The notes beneath the pieces are model-generated. The model ran no database searches and was not told where the DNA came from. It saw only the letters and a list, made by a program, of their open reading frames with translations. Positions 30,718 to 42,079 of a DNA stretch of 64,000 bases are shown piece after piece (positions within the stretch are counted from its first letter, which is position 1; each line of letters opens with the position of its first letter). Made by a program: the position numbers and the translations under genes. Origin of the DNA: Speluncibacter jeojiensis (GTDB taxonomy: Bacteria > Actinomycetota > Actinomycetes > Mycobacteriales > Mycobacteriaceae); the NCBI RefSeq assembly GCF_029589495.1, contig NZ_JAAIVF010000006.1, positions 296,166 through 360,165 of the forward strand, given 5' to 3'.

Positions 30718-32970
30718 TCACGCGGCGGCCTCGGCCAGTCCGTCGAGCACCGGCGGCAGGTCGAGGCTGTGCACGATCCCGAGCTGTTGCGTGGCGCGGG
30801 TCAGCGCCACGTACAGGTCGTTGAGTCCGCGGGACGATTCGTCGACGATCGCCTGCGGCTCCACGATGAACACCGCGTCGAACTCCAGTCCCTTCGCCTG
30901 GCCGACGGTCAGCACGCTGACCTCACCGGCGGTCAGCTCACGGTAGTCGTCCACGGTGCCGTTCGGCACGAGGACCGCGCTCAGTCGGCCCGCGGGTACC
31001 TCGGCCAGCGCCGCCCGCAGCGCGTCGAGGTGCTCGTCCGGCCGGACCTTGCGGGCCCACGGCAGCCGGCCCGAGGAACGGATCGAGCGCGGCGGCGTCT
31101 GCTCCGGCGCGATCCGCTCGAGGACCCCCGTCGCCACATCCATGATCTCGCTGGGTGTGCGGTAGTTGACGGTCAGCTCGTGCAGCTTCCAGCGCTGTGC
31201 CACATAGGGTTCGAGCACCGCATTCCAGGAACTGCTGCCGGCCGGGTCGCCGGTCTGGGCGGTGTCGCCCACCACCGTCATCCACCGGTTCGGGCAGCGG
31301 CGCATCAGCATCCGCCACGCCATTTCCGAGAGTTCCTGGGCCTCGTCGACGATCACGTGCCCGTAGGTCCAGGTACGGTCGCCGGCCGCGCGCTCGGCGG
31401 TGGTCAGGTTGTCGGTCGAACGCTGTCGTTCGGCCAACTGGCCTGCGTCGATCAGGTCGTACGCCATCAGGATCTCGGGGTCCAGGTCGTCCTCGAGATC
31501 CTGGGGTGCGGACCCGGTGAGGATGTCCAGCGCCCCCTGCGCGTCGGCGATCTGCTTGCGCCACTGGCGGGCCCGGCGGTCCTGCTCGGCGGACTCGTCG
31601 ATGCCCAGCAACTCGGCGAGCTCGTCGAGCAGGGGAGCGTCGGCGGCGCTGAACCCGGCCGCGGTGCGCAGCAGCGCGGCGCGCTGGGCGTCGGTCAGTT
31701 CCGGTGCGGCGGTGGCGAGCCGCTTCGCGGAGCGCAGCAGGTCCGACAGCACCTGCTGCGGGGTCAGCTCGGGCCAGAGCCGATCGATCGCCGCCAGCAC
31801 CTCGGGGTCGTGGCGCATCTCGTCGCGGATGTCGGCGATGTCGCTGCGCGAGAGCAGGTTCGAGCCGTCGACGAGGTTCTCGCCGACGACCGCCGCGAAT
31901 TTCTCGGCCAGCGCGTCGACGATCATCGAGGCGAACAGCGGCCGAGCGAGGTTGTGCGGGCGGCGCGAGGACCGCGCCCGACCGCGCGCACGGGTGCACA
32001 TCTTGCGGTCCAGCGCGAGCGTGTAGGTGTCGTAGCGGATCTCGATCGGCGAGGTCGGCACCTGCTGTCGGTCGCGCACCGCGTTGCGCAGTACGTCGAC
32101 CATGTCGGTCGACCCCTTGATGGTGCCGGCCTCGATCGAATCCTCCACCGTCGCATGCACTCCCGGATAGAGGTTGCCGATGGTGGAGAGCAGCACGCCG
32201 GTCTCGCCCAGCGAGGGCAGCACCTGGCCGATGTAGTCGAGGAACGTCTCGTTCGGCCCGATGATCAGGACACCGCTGCGGGCCAACTGCTTTCGGTACG
32301 TGTACAGCAGGTATGCGGCGCGGTGCAGTGCGACGGCGGTCTTGCCGGTGCCGGGACCGCCCTGCACCACCATCACCGACTTGTGTTCGGAGCGGATGAT
32401 CCGGTCCTGCTCGCCCTGGATCGTCTCGACGATGTCGTTCATCTGGCCGGTGCGGGCAGCGTTCAGCGCGTCGAGCAGCGCTCCCTCGCCGGCGACGCCG
32501 CCCGCGCCGGTGCCGCTGTCGCCCTCCCGCAGATCCAGGTGCTCGTCACCGATGGAGGTGACCGTGCGGCCGCGGCTGCGGATGTGCCGGCGCAGGCTCA
32601 CCCCGTCGGGGGAGGCGGGGGTGGCCAGGTAGAACGGGCGCGCGAGCGGGGCGCGCCAGTCCAGCAGCAGCGTCTCGTAGTCGTTGTCCTCGTCGAGCAG
32701 GCCGAGGCGCCCGATGTGCCGCGTCTCGCCGTCGGCCATGTCGAGCCGGCCGAAGCACAGCCCGTTCTCGGCGGCGTCGTACTTGGCGAGGTCCTCGGCG
32801 TACATCGCGCTGAACGACTCGCGTTCGGAACGCGCCTGCGGGGTGCCCCCGGACTCGAGCAGGACCGTGCTGAGCCGGGATCGCGCGTAGACGCGCAACG
32901 CGTCCAGGTGCTGGTAGAGCGTTGTCAGGTGGGCCTGTTCGGCGGCGATCTCGCCGGTGTTGTCCGTCAC
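30718..32970 (-). CDS. helR: HelD/HelR-type helicase, RNA polymerase recycling factor
   Basis: 750 residues. N-terminal antiparallel coiled coil (about 1-70, EIAAEQAHLTTLYQHLDALR onward) and YETLLLDWRAPLARPFYLAT identify the HelD family. Superfamily 1 motifs are VVQGGPGTGKTAVALHRAAYLLY (about 200-220), HVIVDEAQELSEMAW, VVGDTAQTGDP, TVNYRTPSEI, GLEFDAVFIVEP and LYVALTRATQQLGIVH. HelD-class proteins pry stalled RNA polymerase off DNA; the HelR subgroup also protects against rifamycins. Assignment to HelR rather than generic HelD is inference from size and phylum. GTG 32970 is chosen since the coding sequence upstream loses similarity; GAGGAGAG is about 12 bases before it. The leader has a strong hairpin and a candidate regulatory element. 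Confidence 0.82.
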   Translation of the reverse strand: MTDNTGEIAAEQAHLTTLYQHLDALRVYARSRLSTVLLESGGTPQARSERESFSAMYAEDLAKYDAAENGLCFGRLDMADGETRHIGRLGLLDEDNDYETLLLDWRAPLARPFYLATPASPDGVSLRRHIRSRGRTVTSIGDEHLDLREGDSGTGAGGVAGEGALLDALNAARTGQMNDIVETIQGEQDRIIRSEHKSVMVVQGGPGTGKTAVALHRAAYLLYTYRKQLARSGVLIIGPNETFLDYIGQVLPSLGETGVLLSTIGNLYPGVHATVEDSIEAGTIKGSTDMVDVLRNAVRDRQQVPTSPIEIRYDTYTLALDRKMCTRARGRARSSRRPHNLARPLFASMIVDALAEKFAAVVGENLVDGSNLLSRSDIADIRDEMRHDPEVLAAIDRLWPELTPQQVLSDLLRSAKRLATAAPELTDAQRAALLRTAAGFSAADAPLLDELAELLGIDESAEQDRRARQWRKQIADAQGALDILTGSAPQDLEDDLDPEILMAYDLIDAGQLAERQRSTDNLTTAERAAGDRTWTYGHVIVDEAQELSEMAWRMLMRRCPNRWMTVVGDTAQTGDPAGSSSWNAVLEPYVAQRWKLHELTVNYRTPSEIMDVATGVLERIAPEQTPPRSIRSSGRLPWARKVRPDEHLDALRAALAEVPAGRLSAVLVPNGTVDDYRELTAGEVSVLTVGQAKGLEFDAVFIVEPQAIVDESSRGLNDLYVALTRATQQLGIVHSLDLPPVLDGLAEAAA

Positions 32971-33007
32971 GATGGTGGACGACTCTCCTCGGGTGCGTCG
33001 AACCGCT

Positions 33008-33032
33008 TCCCGGCGCCTGTCGGGCGCCGGGA
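33008..33032 (-). promoter_or_regulatory. Hairpin in the helR leader RNA
   Basis: Ten-bp perfect stem: TCCCGGCGCC with GGCGCCGGGA around a five-base loop (33018-33022). It lies 38-62 bases before the GTG and downstream of the presumed start site, so it would form in the mRNA leader. No T-run follows, so it is not a simple terminator. Confidence 0.6.
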
Positions 33033-33055
33033 TCCGCGGTGAAAGCAGACCAAGA

Positions 33056-33086
33056 AGTTTAGCCCAGGGGCCGGTTGCGGCGCCCC
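33056..33086 (-). promoter_or_regulatory. Candidate helR promoter with a rifamycin-associated-element-like palindrome
   Basis: TAAACT (33061-33056, minus strand) is a good -10. About where the -35 belongs, 33067-33086 contains GGGG, then TTGCGGC (33075-33081), then CCCC. From memory, the rifamycin-associated element upstream of Rif-resistance genes, including helR, has a TTGCGGC core between GGGGC and GCCCC arms. The match is partial: the left spacing is two to three bases longer. Confidence 0.35.
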
Positions 33087-33116
33087 CGGCCGCCGCCACC
33101 TGCGGCGGCCCCGGGG
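33083..33116 (-). terminator. Hairpin after the metallo-hydrolase gene
   Basis: GGCCGCCGC (33088-33096) and GCGGCGGCC (33102-33110) form a nine-bp stem with loop CACCT; outer CCCC/GGGG can extend it. It starts just after the stop of the minus-strand MBL gene and lies before the helR promoter. No T-run. Confidence 0.6.
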
Positions 33117-33117
33117 C

Positions 33118-33801
33118 TCACCAGCCGCGGGCCCGCCACTCCGCGAGGTGCGGACGTTCCGCGCCGAGCGTGGTGTCCGCGCCGTGTCCCGGGTACACGA
33201 CCGTCGCGTCGTCGAAGCGCTCGAAGACGCGGCGCTCCAGGTCGTCCATCAGCGAGGTGAAGTCGGCCGGGTTGCCGGTCTTCCCGGGACCGCCCGGGAA
33301 GAGGCTGTCGCCGGTGAACAGGTGGGTGAGTCCGTCGACCGTCAGCGCCAGTGCCACCGAGCCGACGGTGTGGCCGCGCAGGTGGATGACGTCGAAGGTG
33401 AGGTCGCCGACGGTGAAGCTGTCGCCGTCGGCCAGCTCGCGGTCGGGCTTGACAGGCAGCGCCGCTGCGTCCAGCGGGTGGGCCGCGGTGGGGGAGCCGG
33501 TCCCGCCGGCGATGTCGGCGAGCGCCTGCCAGTGGTCGCCGTGCTGGTGGGTGGTGACGATGAGGGCGAGCAGGGGGGCATGGTCGTCGACGAGCTTGGT
33601 GAGTCGCTCGGAATCGTTGGCGGCGTCGATGAGCAGCGACTGTCCGGTCGCCGTCGACACGACGAGGTAGGCGTTGTTGTCCATCGGGCCGACGGAGATC
33701 TTGGTGATCGTCGCTCCGGGGATGGTCCGGCGCTGCGGGGTGCCCCCGGGCGTCACCGAGCCGCTGTAGGCGTCATTGATCTCCATCACATCTGAACCCA
33801 T
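33118..33801 (-). CDS. Metallo-beta-lactamase-fold hydrolase (Rv1637c-like)
   Basis: 227 residues. Zinc ligands are visible in THQHGDHWQ (H-x-H-x-D-H, about 82), HLRGHTVGS (about 137), FTGDSLF (about 157) and YPGHGADT (about 201), the glyoxalase II-like arrangement. Hydrolysis of a thioester such as lactoylglutathione-like or mycothiol/bacillithiol conjugates is possible but unproven. ATG 33801 is selected because TAGCGT (33814-33809) lies seven bases before it, a leaderless start; an in-frame start at 33885 would overlap that promoter. Divergent from uvrA, as in M. tuberculosis Rv1637c-uvrA (recalled). Confidence 0.87.
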   Translation of the reverse strand: MGSDVMEINDAYSGSVTPGGTPQRRTIPGATITKISVGPMDNNAYLVVSTATGQSLLIDAANDSERLTKLVDDHAPLLALIVTTHQHGDHWQALADIAGGTGSPTAAHPLDAAALPVKPDRELADGDSFTVGDLTFDVIHLRGHTVGSVALALTVDGLTHLFTGDSLFPGGPGKTGNPADFTSLMDDLERRVFERFDDATVVYPGHGADTTLGAERPHLAEWRARGW

Positions 33802-33814
33802 GTGCGGCACGCTA
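33802..33814 (-). promoter_or_regulatory. Leaderless promoter -10 of the metallo-hydrolase gene
   Basis: TAGCGT on the minus strand (33814-33809), seven bases before the ATG at 33801. Confidence 0.6.
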
Positions 33815-33886
33815 CCGGGACGGCCCGGAGCCGTCGCAGGGTACCGCCCCGACGCGGTCTGACCGGACGTTGTCGGTACCCGCACC

Positions 33887-33892
33887 TAGCAT
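33887..33892 (+). promoter_or_regulatory. Candidate -10 of uvrA
   Basis: TAGCAT at 33887-33892 fits TANNNT. It would give a leader of about 105 bases before GTG 34005. No confident -35 and no mycobacterial-type SOS box seen. Confidence 0.35.
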
Positions 33893-34004
33893 GGTGGGGC
33901 CGAGTGGCGAATGCCGTGCGGCGTGCGCCGGGACGCGGTGCGAAGCCCCGCGGCGTGACCCTGGGGACATGAACCTGTGGGATGAACTTTCGGAAGGATG
34001 ATTC

Positions 34005-36980
<2,976 letters not shown>

Positions 36981-37025
36981 CGGCGGCAGCCGGACTTCTC
37001 CGTCCGGTGAGGCCGTCCGGCGACG

Positions 37026-37037
37026 TAAAATCGTCGG
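37026..37037 (+). promoter_or_regulatory. Leaderless promoter -10 of the LuxR transcript
   Basis: TAAAAT at 37026-37031 is the best TANNNT in the window. Six bases later lies GTG 37038, the start of a tiny ORF that ends in the LuxR start codon. Confidence 0.6.
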
Positions 37038-37082
37038 GTGCCGGAGTCGCCGGCATCTGAGGGTTGGCACGGTCGGTCATGA
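37038..37082 (+). CDS. Leaderless 14-codon upstream ORF coupled to the LuxR regulator
   Basis: GTG 37038 opens a frame encoding VPESPASEGWHGRS and ending with TGA at 37080-37082. That TGA overlaps the regulator's ATG (37079-37081) as ATGA. The regulator ATG has no usable Shine-Dalgarno (nearest is GAGGG 15 bases away), so ribosomes finishing this ORF would be the natural source of initiation. The peptide has no family I know. Existence depends on the TAAAAT promoter being real. Confidence 0.5.
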   Translation: MPESPASEGWHGRS

Positions 37083-39412
37083 CGGTCACGCAGGGATATC
37101 TGCCGCTCGAGCTCACCGGGCTGGTCGGCCGACGATCGGAGATCGCCGAGGTACGGCGCCTGCTGTCGCGGTCGCGCGTGGTGACCCTGACCGGCCTGGG
37201 CGGGGTCGGCAAGACGCGGTTGGCGCTGCGCGTCGCCGAGGAGGTCCGACGGTCGTTCCCCGGCGGGACGTGGTTCGTCGATCTGAGCGAGCTGTCCGAA
37301 CCCGCACTTGTCGACCAGACCGTGGTCCACGCCCTGCGCATCCAGGACAGGTCGGCCCGGCCGTCGCGCGCGGTCCTGATCGAGCATCTCGACCGCGGGC
37401 GCACGCTGCTGGTACTGGACAACTGTGAACACCTCGTCGTCGCGGTTGCGGGCCTCGTCGCGGAGTCGACCCGCGGGTGCCCGGATCTGTGCGTGCTCGC
37501 GACGAGCCGGGAGCCGCTGGAGGTGTCCGGCGAGGTCGTGTTGCGGGTTCCGCCGCTGGGCGTGCCACCCGATCCCACGGTCGGGGGCGCGGGGGCGGGC
37601 GGGCAACTCACGGCTGCACCGGACGGCGGCGCGATGGAATTGTTCGAGCAGCGCGCACACGCGGCGGCGCCCGACTTCGCGATCACCGACCGGAACCGGA
37701 CGGCCGTGCAGCAGATCGTCAGGCGGCTCGAAGGCCTGCCGCTGCCGATCGAACTGGCCGCGACGCGGCTTCGGGTGATGTCGGCCGACGAGGTGCTCCG
37801 GCGCCTGAACGACCGCTTCCGGCTGCTGACCCGCGGCAGTCGGAACGCGCCCAGCCGGCAGCAGACGCTCCGGCTGAGCATCGACTGGAGCCACGCGTTG
37901 TGCTCGAAGCCGGAGCAGCGGTTGTGGGCACGCCTGGCCGTCTTCGCGGGCAGCTTCGACCTGGAGGCGGCCGAGGGCGTACTCGGGGAGGATGCCGCAG
38001 ACGAGGATCTGCTCGATCTGATCAGCTCGCTGGTCGACAAGCCTGTCCTCATCGGCGAGGGGCAGGGTCCGACCGTCCGTTACCGGATGCTCGAGACCCT
38101 GCGCGACTATGGACGGGGGCGGCTGTCCGACGCGGAGTGGGCGGCGCTGCGCCTGCGGCACCGACGGTGGTATCTGCGTCTGGTGCTGCGCGCCAGGGAC
38201 GAGTGGATCGGTCCCCGCCAGCACGACTGGGCCGTGCGGCTGGACCGCGAGCAACCCAATGTGCGGGCAGCGTTGGAAACCGCTCTCGGAGAACAGCTTC
38301 CGGTCGAGGATGCGCTGCGCGCGGCGGGCGCTCTGCACGAGTACTGGATCATTCGCGGCAAGTTCGGCGAGGGGCGGTACTGGCTCGACCGCATGCTCGG
38401 CGGCGACGGTGGATCGGCGCCGGCCCGGTTGGACGCGGTGGCGGCCGACGCCCTGCTGGCGGCGCTGCAACGCGATGTCGCCGCCGGGTCCGCCCTGGCC
38501 GCCGAGGCGCGCCGCCTGGCTGACGAGATGCAGGACCCGGCCGCCACCGCCCTTGCGGACTTCGCCGAGGGCGTCGTGACCGTCACCGAGGGCGACCTCG
38601 CGCGCGGGATCGCGCAGCTCGAGCGCGCGGTCGACCGGTTCCGGGCGAGTTCGGATCTCGGCAAGCTCGTCCCGGCGCTGTACTGGCTCGGGTGCACCAT
38701 CTACACCGCGGGCGACCTCGAACGCGCGTCGACGGTCTACGAGGAACAACTGGAGCTCACCGCGCCGCGCGGTGGGACCATGTGGCGGGCGATGTCGATG
38801 TCCGACTACGGGTCGGCGCTGTGGCGACGGGGCCGCCGTGGGCGTGGCGTCGCACTCCTCGAGGAGGCGCTGCGCCTGCTTCGACTGCTGGACAACCGCT
38901 TCGGCTGTGCCTGGTGCTTCGAGGAACTCGCCTGGGCGCGGGTGGACGACGATCCCGAACTCGCCGCGTTCCTGATGGGTGCGGCGGATGCGCAGTTCAC
39001 CGCCACCGGCAGCCCGATGGCGACGTTCGAGAGCCTGGTCACCTGCCATGACGCGTGCGTGGACCAGGCGCGCGATGCTCTCGGCGGCAAGCGGTTCACG
39101 GCCGAGCTCGACCGGGGCCGGACGACGCCGCTCGAAGAGGCGATCGAGCGTGCGCTCCACGAGCGGCCCCGCGGCGAGCCTCCGGCGCCCGAGGGCGGCG
39201 TCCGGCTCACCAGGCGGGAGTGGCAGGTGGCGGAACTGGTCGCCCAGGGCATGACGAACAAGGCCATCGCCGAGCGGCTGGTGCTCTCCCGGCGGACGAT
39301 CGACGGGCACGTCGAGCACATCCGCGACAAGCTGGGGTTCGCCTCGCGTGTCCAGATCGTCGCGTGGGTGCTGCAGCACACCGCCGGCCCCGGGGACGGC
39401 GCAGACGGGTGA
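37079..39412 (+). CDS. LuxR-type transcriptional regulator with AAA/STAND ATPase domain
   Basis: 777 residues. N-terminal ATPase: Walker A GLGGVGKTRLA (about 38-48), Walker B LLVLDNCEHLV (about 108), sensor region LATSREPLEVSGE. The centre (about 330-690) is helical, TPR-like, with repeated Ala/Leu-rich pairs. The C-terminal helix-turn-helix is LTRREWQVAELVAQGMTNKAIAERLVLSRRTIDGHVEHIRDKLG (about 712-755), of the GerE/LuxR class. Such STAND regulators sense a ligand and bind DNA on ATP binding. ATG 37079 overlaps the upstream ORF stop. An in-frame TTG at 37064 is the alternative. No obvious target gene is adjacent: the exporter operon next to it is convergent. Confidence 0.9.
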   Translation: MTVTQGYLPLELTGLVGRRSEIAEVRRLLSRSRVVTLTGLGGVGKTRLALRVAEEVRRSFPGGTWFVDLSELSEPALVDQTVVHALRIQDRSARPSRAVLIEHLDRGRTLLVLDNCEHLVVAVAGLVAESTRGCPDLCVLATSREPLEVSGEVVLRVPPLGVPPDPTVGGAGAGGQLTAAPDGGAMELFEQRAHAAAPDFAITDRNRTAVQQIVRRLEGLPLPIELAATRLRVMSADEVLRRLNDRFRLLTRGSRNAPSRQQTLRLSIDWSHALCSKPEQRLWARLAVFAGSFDLEAAEGVLGEDAADEDLLDLISSLVDKPVLIGEGQGPTVRYRMLETLRDYGRGRLSDAEWAALRLRHRRWYLRLVLRARDEWIGPRQHDWAVRLDREQPNVRAALETALGEQLPVEDALRAAGALHEYWIIRGKFGEGRYWLDRMLGGDGGSAPARLDAVAADALLAALQRDVAAGSALAAEARRLADEMQDPAATALADFAEGVVTVTEGDLARGIAQLERAVDRFRASSDLGKLVPALYWLGCTIYTAGDLERASTVYEEQLELTAPRGGTMWRAMSMSDYGSALWRRGRRGRGVALLEEALRLLRLLDNRFGCAWCFEELAWARVDDDPELAAFLMGAADAQFTATGSPMATFESLVTCHDACVDQARDALGGKRFTAELDRGRTTPLEEAIERALHERPRGEPPAPEGGVRLTRREWQVAELVAQGMTNKAIAERLVLSRRTIDGHVEHIRDKLGFASRVQIVAWVLQHTAGPGDGADG

Positions 39413-39427
39413 CCCCGGCCCCGGTAT

Positions 39428-39483
39428 CCGGCGCCTCGGCGGCGCCGGGGTGGGTGGACCGCGTCCGGATCGGCCCACCCACC
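39428..39483. terminator. Double hairpin between convergent LuxR and FtsX genes
   Basis: CCGGCGCC (39428-39435) pairs with GGCGCCGG (39441-39448). Then GGTGGGTGG (39449-39457) pairs with CCACCCACC (39475-39483). Back-to-back stems in the 79-base gap could end transcription from both sides. Confidence 0.65.
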
Positions 39484-39491
39484 CGCACCGG

Positions 39492-42077
39492 CTACAGGTC
39501 TGCGATCGCCTCGAGCGGGCGGGTGCGGGCGGCCCGCACACCGGGCCACAGGGCCGCGACCACGCCGACCACGGCCGAACCGACCAGCATCGCCACCGCC
39601 TGACCCCAGGGGATCGAGATGGTGTCCAGGCCCGAGCTGCGCAGCGTGTGCACGAAGGCCGCGCCGAACACCAAGCCGAGCACGATGCCGACCGCGGCGC
39701 CGAACAGCGCGATGAGCATCGACTCGAGATAGATGGCCCGGCGCACCTGGAACCGCTGCATGCCGACCGCACGCAGGATGCCGATCTCGCGCCGACGCTC
39801 GACCACCGACAGCGCCAGCGTGTTGATGATGCCGAGGATCGCGATCACGATCGCCAACGCGAGCAGGCCGTACAGGATCGCCAGCAGCGAATCGATCTGC
39901 TGGCCCTGCTGACCCTTGAACTGATCCTTGTCGAGCACCTGCACGACCACGAAGGGGTCGACGGCCTTCTGCAGCTTCGCCTGCACTGCCGGCTGGTCGA
40001 CTCCCGTGGCGGTGGTGATCAGGACGACCGAGTCCACCACGGAGATCGACGGCGTCAGCCGGTGGTAGCTCTGGGGCCCGAGCACCCAGTCGCCGAGCAA
40101 CTGGTTGTCGCGGAAGATACCGGTCACCGTGCTCGCAACCGGGCTGCCGTTCGCGCCGGTCATCGTCACCGACGTGCCCAGGCCCCAGTGGTGCTCGGCG
40201 GCGGCCGACTCAGAGACGATCATGCCGCTGCCGGTCAAGTCCGCCTTGCCGGAGGCCATCTCGACGCGCAGGCCCGCGGTCAGGTCGCCGTCGACCCCGA
40301 GGCCGCCGACGGTCTTGCCGTCGAGCTTGACGCGGGTGGGATGGAACTGCACCGTCTGCGAGACCCCGTCGACCTTCGCGGCGGCGGTGGCCGCACCGAC
40401 GGGCACCCCGACGGTGTTCGGTCCGCTGAGGATGAAGTCGGCGGTCACCCCGTGGTTGACCTGCTGGTCGACGCTCGCGCGGGCCGACGCGCCGAACACG
40501 GCGATGGTGGTCACCAGCATCAGGCCCAGTGTCAGCGCGAACGCGGTGGCCGCGGTCCGGCGGGGATTGCGTACGGCGTTGGTGCGGGCGAGTCGCCCGA
40601 TCGCGCCGAACGGTGCGGTCAGTACCGCGCCCAGCGCCCGCACGACCGGCAGCGCCATGGCCGGCGCCGCCAGTAGTACGGCGATGATCAGGCAGAACGC
40701 GCCGATGCCCACGAACGTCGCGGCCGGTCCGGTACTCGTCGACAGCACGCCGGCGATGATCCCGGCGATGCCGACGACGCCGAGCACCGCGCCCGCGATG
40801 GTGCGTCGGTGCAGGGTGCCGGCGGCGGAGGCATGTTCCTCGCGCATCGCGGCCACCGGGGGGATCCTCGCCGCGCGCCGGGCCGGTGCGTACGCGCTCA
40901 CGACGGTCACCACGATGCCGACCACCAGCGCCAGCACCACCGTGCGCGGCTCCAGGTCCAGCGGCCCGCTGGGGATGCCCAGGTGGAACGCGTTCAGCAG
41001 TGCGCGCAGGCCGTACGCGAGCCCGACGCCGACGCCGAGGCCGACCACACTGCCGATCAGGCCGACGATCACCGCCTCCAGCAGCACCGACCGGCTGACC
41101 TGTTCGCGGCTGGCGCCGATGGCGCGGAGCAGCGCCAGTTCGCGCAGTCGCTGCGCCACGATCATCGAGAACGTGTTGTAGATGATGAACGTGCCGACCA
41201 GCAGCGCGATCGCGCCGAATGCCAGCAGGAAATAGTTCACGAACTTGAGCGCGTTGTCGATGGTCTGCTGGTTCTCCGACCGCACCTGGTCCGCGGTCTT
41301 CACGTCCAGGGTGGGTAGCGCCTTGGCGATCTCGTCGCGCAACGCGGTCTGGGAGATCCCGTCGCTGCCCGCCACGTCGACCGAGCGCACATGCCGGCCG
41401 TCGGTGAACAGCGAGCGGGCCTGTGCCTCGGTGAACGCGGCGCCGACGAACCCGCCGGTGTCGGTGGACATCGAGTAGATGCCGGTGACGGTCACGTCCT
41501 GCATGCCCACGGTGGGCACGAGGATCTTCGCGTGGCCGCCGGCCTGGATTCCGGCAAGCGAGGCGGCGCCCTCGTTGAGGACGATCTGCCCCGGCTGCTG
41601 CGGTGCGGTGCCGGAGACGATGTGCATCGGCTGCGCCAGCGTCTGCTCGGGCGGCTGGTAGGCGAGCCCGATGCTGGGGGCGCCGCCGCTGCGCACCGGC
41701 GTGCCGTCCGAACCGATCAGCACGATCTGCCCGGAGATCTGCGGGTCGACCACCCGCACGTTCGGCAACGCCTTGATCTTCGCGACATCCTCGTTGGGGA
41801 CCCCGACCGCCCAGGTGTCCTTGGCGCTCACCTGGACGTCGACGTTCTGGGTGGTGTTCGCGAAGATGCCGTTGAACGTGCTGTGCAGGGTGTCGGTGAA
41901 CACGAACGAACCGGTCACGAACGCGGTGCCCAGCACCACCGACAGCACCGTCAGCACCAGTCGGACCTTGTGCGCGGCGAGGTTGCGCAGCGACACCCGG
42001 CGCATGGCCTTGGTGGCGGGCAGCGCGCGCGTCGCCCCCGCGGTGTCGCCGGCCGCGGCTCCGTTGGATCCGGTCAT
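39492..42077 (-). CDS. ABC exporter permease, MacB/FtsX family (two FtsX domains)
   Basis: 861 residues. After a cytoplasmic start, the first membrane helix VRLVLTVLSVVLGTAFVTGSFVF is followed by a large extracytoplasmic domain (about 75-280). Then come three helices with the FtsX pattern RLRELALLRAIGASREQV, a second core with four helices, another outside domain (about 520-730), and a final FtsX unit with ERRREIGILRAVGMQRFQVRRAIYLESMLI. The layout matches the long actinobacterial FtsX-like permeases of drug, lipid or peptide exporters. Its ATPase partner is encoded two bases upstream. Substrate is unknown. Confidence 0.88.
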   Translation of the reverse strand: MTGSNGAAAGDTAGATRALPATKAMRRVSLRNLAAHKVRLVLTVLSVVLGTAFVTGSFVFTDTLHSTFNGIFANTTQNVDVQVSAKDTWAVGVPNEDVAKIKALPNVRVVDPQISGQIVLIGSDGTPVRSGGAPSIGLAYQPPEQTLAQPMHIVSGTAPQQPGQIVLNEGAASLAGIQAGGHAKILVPTVGMQDVTVTGIYSMSTDTGGFVGAAFTEAQARSLFTDGRHVRSVDVAGSDGISQTALRDEIAKALPTLDVKTADQVRSENQQTIDNALKFVNYFLLAFGAIALLVGTFIIYNTFSMIVAQRLRELALLRAIGASREQVSRSVLLEAVIVGLIGSVVGLGVGVGLAYGLRALLNAFHLGIPSGPLDLEPRTVVLALVVGIVVTVVSAYAPARRAARIPPVAAMREEHASAAGTLHRRTIAGAVLGVVGIAGIIAGVLSTSTGPAATFVGIGAFCLIIAVLLAAPAMALPVVRALGAVLTAPFGAIGRLARTNAVRNPRRTAATAFALTLGLMLVTTIAVFGASARASVDQQVNHGVTADFILSGPNTVGVPVGAATAAAKVDGVSQTVQFHPTRVKLDGKTVGGLGVDGDLTAGLRVEMASGKADLTGSGMIVSESAAAEHHWGLGTSVTMTGANGSPVASTVTGIFRDNQLLGDWVLGPQSYHRLTPSISVVDSVVLITTATGVDQPAVQAKLQKAVDPFVVVQVLDKDQFKGQQGQQIDSLLAILYGLLALAIVIAILGIINTLALSVVERRREIGILRAVGMQRFQVRRAIYLESMLIALFGAAVGIVLGLVFGAAFVHTLRSSGLDTISIPWGQAVAMLVGSAVVGVVAALWPGVRAARTRPLEAIADL

Positions 42078-42079
42078 GC

